NCBI GenBank assembly: GCA_009692365.1
Contig: SHZJ01000005.1
Span: 57,217-121,216, forward strand
Reading direction: 5' to 3'
Source of the DNA: Gammaproteobacteria bacterium
Lineage (GTDB): Bacteria > Pseudomonadota > Gammaproteobacteria > Ga0077536
Length of the DNA: 64,000 nt
Under the pieces are notes generated by a model. That model was given only the letters and a program-made list of their open reading frames with translations, was not told the origin of the DNA and did not search any database. Position numbers and translations under genes: made by a program. How positions within the stretch are numbered: position 1 is the first letter of the stretch; every line of letters starts with the position of its first letter. Of the stretch, positions 62,089 to 64,000 are shown in pieces.

Positions 62089-62120
62089 CCGCGATACGCC
62101 GCCCGGGCGCCGTATCGCGG
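62089..62120. terminator. 32-bp near-perfect palindrome between convergent genes
   Basis: CCGCGATACG (62089-62098) pairs with CGTATCGCGG (62111-62120), and the spacer includes the 10-bp palindrome CGCCCGGGCG (62100-62109), so only one C-C mismatch interrupts a 32-nt cruciform. It lies 28 bp beyond the deacylase stop and after the M14 genes, where a bidirectional terminator would be expected, but neither side has a T-run. Confidence 0.45.
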
Positions 62121-62148
62121 CACCCCCGAGGCGGCCGCACAGCGTGCC

Positions 62149-63885
62149 TCAGTGACGCGGATCGGCCTGGGGGCCGCGGATCAGTTTACCCGGCAGCACG
62201 CCCGTGGCGAGGCCATCGGCATAGGTCACCTGACCACTCTGGAGGGTCGCTTTATAGCCGTCGACCCGTTGCACAAGGCGCCGCCCGGCAGCCGGCAGGT
62301 CGTGCACCGCTTCGGGGGCGTGGAGGTGGAGATGCTCGAAGTCGATCACGTTGACGTCGGCGCGCAGGCCCACCGCCAGCAGCCCGCGATCGAGCAGTGC
62401 ATAGGCCTCGGCGGTGGCGCGGGTTTGTAATTTTATCGCCAGTTCCAACGGCAGGCGCGCCCCACGAGTGCGGTCGCGCACCCAGTGGGTCAGCAGGTAG
62501 GTCGGCGCACTGGCGTCGCAAATCACCCCGCAGTGTGCTCCGCCGTCGGACAGACTCAGCAGCGCGCGCGGGTGCAGCAGCATCTCGTGGAGCGGGTCGA
62601 AGTTGGCGTCCGCATAGTTGATGATCGGATAGTAGATAAAGTCGCGGCCCTCCTTGGCGAGCATCGCATCCAGCAATACCGCCTGCGGGGCACGCCCGGT
62701 ACGCGCGGCGATGCTGGCGATGCTGCACTCCGGGCGGGGTTCGTAATCCGGCGGATCCCCTAACGGGTACATATTGTCGAAGTGGGTGACAAACAGGCGA
62801 TCGAATTTGCCGGTCAAGCTACTGGCTTCCGCCGCGAGTTGTGCGCGCAGGCCGGGCTCGGAGAGCGCCTGTAGGCGTTGGGCAAACGGCAGGTCGGCGA
62901 GCGCGAGATAGGTTGGATGCCCTTTGAAGGGATGCATGGGATTGTCGAAATTGAGCAACATGCCCGAGGGCCGGGTGGCGACCTGCGCGCGCAGATTCGC
63001 GCCGGCCGCCACCGCCACTTCGGTGGCGCGCAAAATCTCACGCCACTCAGTGGGGTTGTGACTTGCCTGCGCGAGAATAAAACTCACCGGCAGGCCGGTC
63101 TCTTGGGAGAGGTTCCGCATCCACTCGATGTCTTCGTGAAAGCGGCCGTGCAGGCCGCCGATGCCAAAGTCGCTGGCGATTTCAAACACCCCATGGCCGG
63201 CCCGGCCACAGGCGCGACCTAGCCCTAGGAGTTCTTCGTGGCCGGCAAAAGTGCCGGGTACTGGTCGTCCATCCTTGGCGCGGTGAAGCATGGTGCGCGA
63301 GGAAGTAAAGCCCAAGGCGCCGGCGCGCAATGCCTCTTCCACAATGGCCGCCATGGCTGCGATGTCGGCCGGTGTGGCGTCTTGATTAGCCGCTCCGCGA
63401 TCTCCCATGACGTAGCCACGCACCGCGCCGTGCGGCACTTGGGTGCCGATATCCACCGCGCGGGGGAATTTTTCTAAGGCGTCGAGGTACTCGGGAAAGC
63501 TCTCCCAGGCCCACCGGATCCCTTCCGCCAAGGCGCTGCCAGGGATGTCTTCCACGCCCTCCATGAGTTGGATGAGCCAGGCATGGCGGTCAGGTCGGGC
63601 CGGCGCGAAGCCCACGCCACAATTACCCATGACCACCGTCGTGACGCCATGCCAGCCCGAGGGCGTTAAATAAGGGTCCCAAGTGGCTTGGCCGTCGTAG
63701 TGGGTGTGCACATCGACAAAGCCCGGCGTGACCAGCAAGCCCTCGGCCGCAATCTCGCGTCGCCCAGCCCCGGCCCGACCACCCACTTGGCTGATGCGGT
63801 CCCCATCGATCGCAAGGTCGCCCACGCGCGCCGCGGTCCCGCTGCCGTCGACCAGTAGCCCATCTCGAATGACGATATCGTGCAT
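62149..63885 (-). CDS. N-acyl-D-amino-acid deacylase-like amidohydrolase
   Basis: 578 residues from the ATG giving MHDIVIRDGLLVDG; a TTG 15 bp earlier is less likely. Amidohydrolase superfamily, D-aminoacylase branch: His60-x-His62 in GFVDVHTHYDGQATWDPYL, NCGVGFAP, the later LSDGGAHCGVICDAS (metal Asp), and a terminal beta-sandwich half with GLRADVNVIDF and GVLPGKLIRG. Substrate cannot be read from sequence; D-aminoacylases and related D-glutamate deacylases share these motifs. Convergent with the M14 genes. The 115 bp beyond its start to the window end shows no gene. Confidence 0.88.
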   Translation of the reverse strand: MHDIVIRDGLLVDGSGTAARVGDLAIDGDRISQVGGRAGAGRREIAAEGLLVTPGFVDVHTHYDGQATWDPYLTPSGWHGVTTVVMGNCGVGFAPARPDRHAWLIQLMEGVEDIPGSALAEGIRWAWESFPEYLDALEKFPRAVDIGTQVPHGAVRGYVMGDRGAANQDATPADIAAMAAIVEEALRAGALGFTSSRTMLHRAKDGRPVPGTFAGHEELLGLGRACGRAGHGVFEIASDFGIGGLHGRFHEDIEWMRNLSQETGLPVSFILAQASHNPTEWREILRATEVAVAAGANLRAQVATRPSGMLLNFDNPMHPFKGHPTYLALADLPFAQRLQALSEPGLRAQLAAEASSLTGKFDRLFVTHFDNMYPLGDPPDYEPRPECSIASIAARTGRAPQAVLLDAMLAKEGRDFIYYPIINYADANFDPLHEMLLHPRALLSLSDGGAHCGVICDASAPTYLLTHWVRDRTRGARLPLELAIKLQTRATAEAYALLDRGLLAVGLRADVNVIDFEHLHLHAPEAVHDLPAAGRRLVQRVDGYKATLQSGQVTYADGLATGVLPGKLIRGPQADPRH

Positions 63886-64000
63886 CGGAGCGTGCCTCAA
63901 AGTGGATGTGCGTTTGATTACAACGCATCTGCCCCCGCGAAACCACTACCGCCGGCCCCTTAGCGTCAGCGCGGGGCCGGCTTGAGGTGCTGGACGTGCC

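Overview
The window is one contiguous piece of a GC-rich (roughly 65%) gammaproteobacterial chromosome. The evidence is gene order as well as gene content. pyrG-kdsA-eno-ftsB-ispD-ispF, gyrA-pheA-tyrA-aroA-cmk-rpsA-ihfB-lapA-lapB-pyrF, mfd followed by a CsiV-like gene, a class I adenylate cyclase, and glyA-nrdR-ribD-ribE-ribBA-ribH-nusB-thiL are all gammaproteobacterial arrangements. I see no tRNA, rRNA, CRISPR array, insertion sequence or prophage.

Layout. 0-8.5 kb: the 5' half of a formate-tetrahydrofolate ligase gene runs off the left edge, then the pyrG-to-ispF run (kdsA carries a one-base frameshift), then a mutarotase, a Smr protein and a cysteine hydrolase on the other strand. 8.5-18.6 kb: purL, a short secretin-like protein, an uncharacterised partner and purB on the minus strand; RNase T; then a divergent pair for methylthioadenosine salvage (MTA deaminase and mtnA). 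18.7-33.9 kb: a long plus-strand block for gyrase, aromatic amino acids, CMP kinase, ribosomal protein S1, IHF-beta, LPS-assembly control, pyrimidine synthesis and transcription-coupled repair. 33.9-39 kb: a minus-strand block with methylthioinosine phosphorylase, a phosphoribosyltransferase, an AAA ATPase and adenylate cyclase. 39.2-46 kb: glyA and the riboflavin operon through nusB and thiL.

From 46 kb the window becomes accessory. A PEP-CTERM surface protein and the PEP-CTERM-system TPR lipoprotein PrsT sit together, implying an exosortase elsewhere. From 51.3 to 58.8 kb lies an aerobic benzoyl-CoA (box) cluster: boxR-boxC-boxB on the minus strand, and a flavodoxin and benzoate-CoA ligase on the plus strand, separated by a 34-bp near-perfect operator-like palindrome. 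Downstream of boxB on the same strand is a clear homologue of archaeal F420-dependent methylenetetrahydromethanopterin dehydrogenase (Mtd), very unexpected in a gammaproteobacterium. BoxC releases formate, so a C1 link is conceivable, but this is inference. No boxA reductase is present; the flavodoxin is the only redox carrier visible. The cluster ends in two tandem M14-like metallopeptidase genes, the degraded tail of a third copy, and an N-acyl-D-amino-acid deacylase-like gene.

How genes work together: MtaD, MTIP and MtnA encode the deaminating route from methylthioadenosine to methylthioribulose phosphate, and the phosphoribosyltransferase beside MTIP could reclaim the hypoxanthine. Fhs, GlyA and Mtd are all C1-pool enzymes. 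The main candidates for something new are the Mtd-box association and the box cluster's replacement of BoxA by a flavodoxin.
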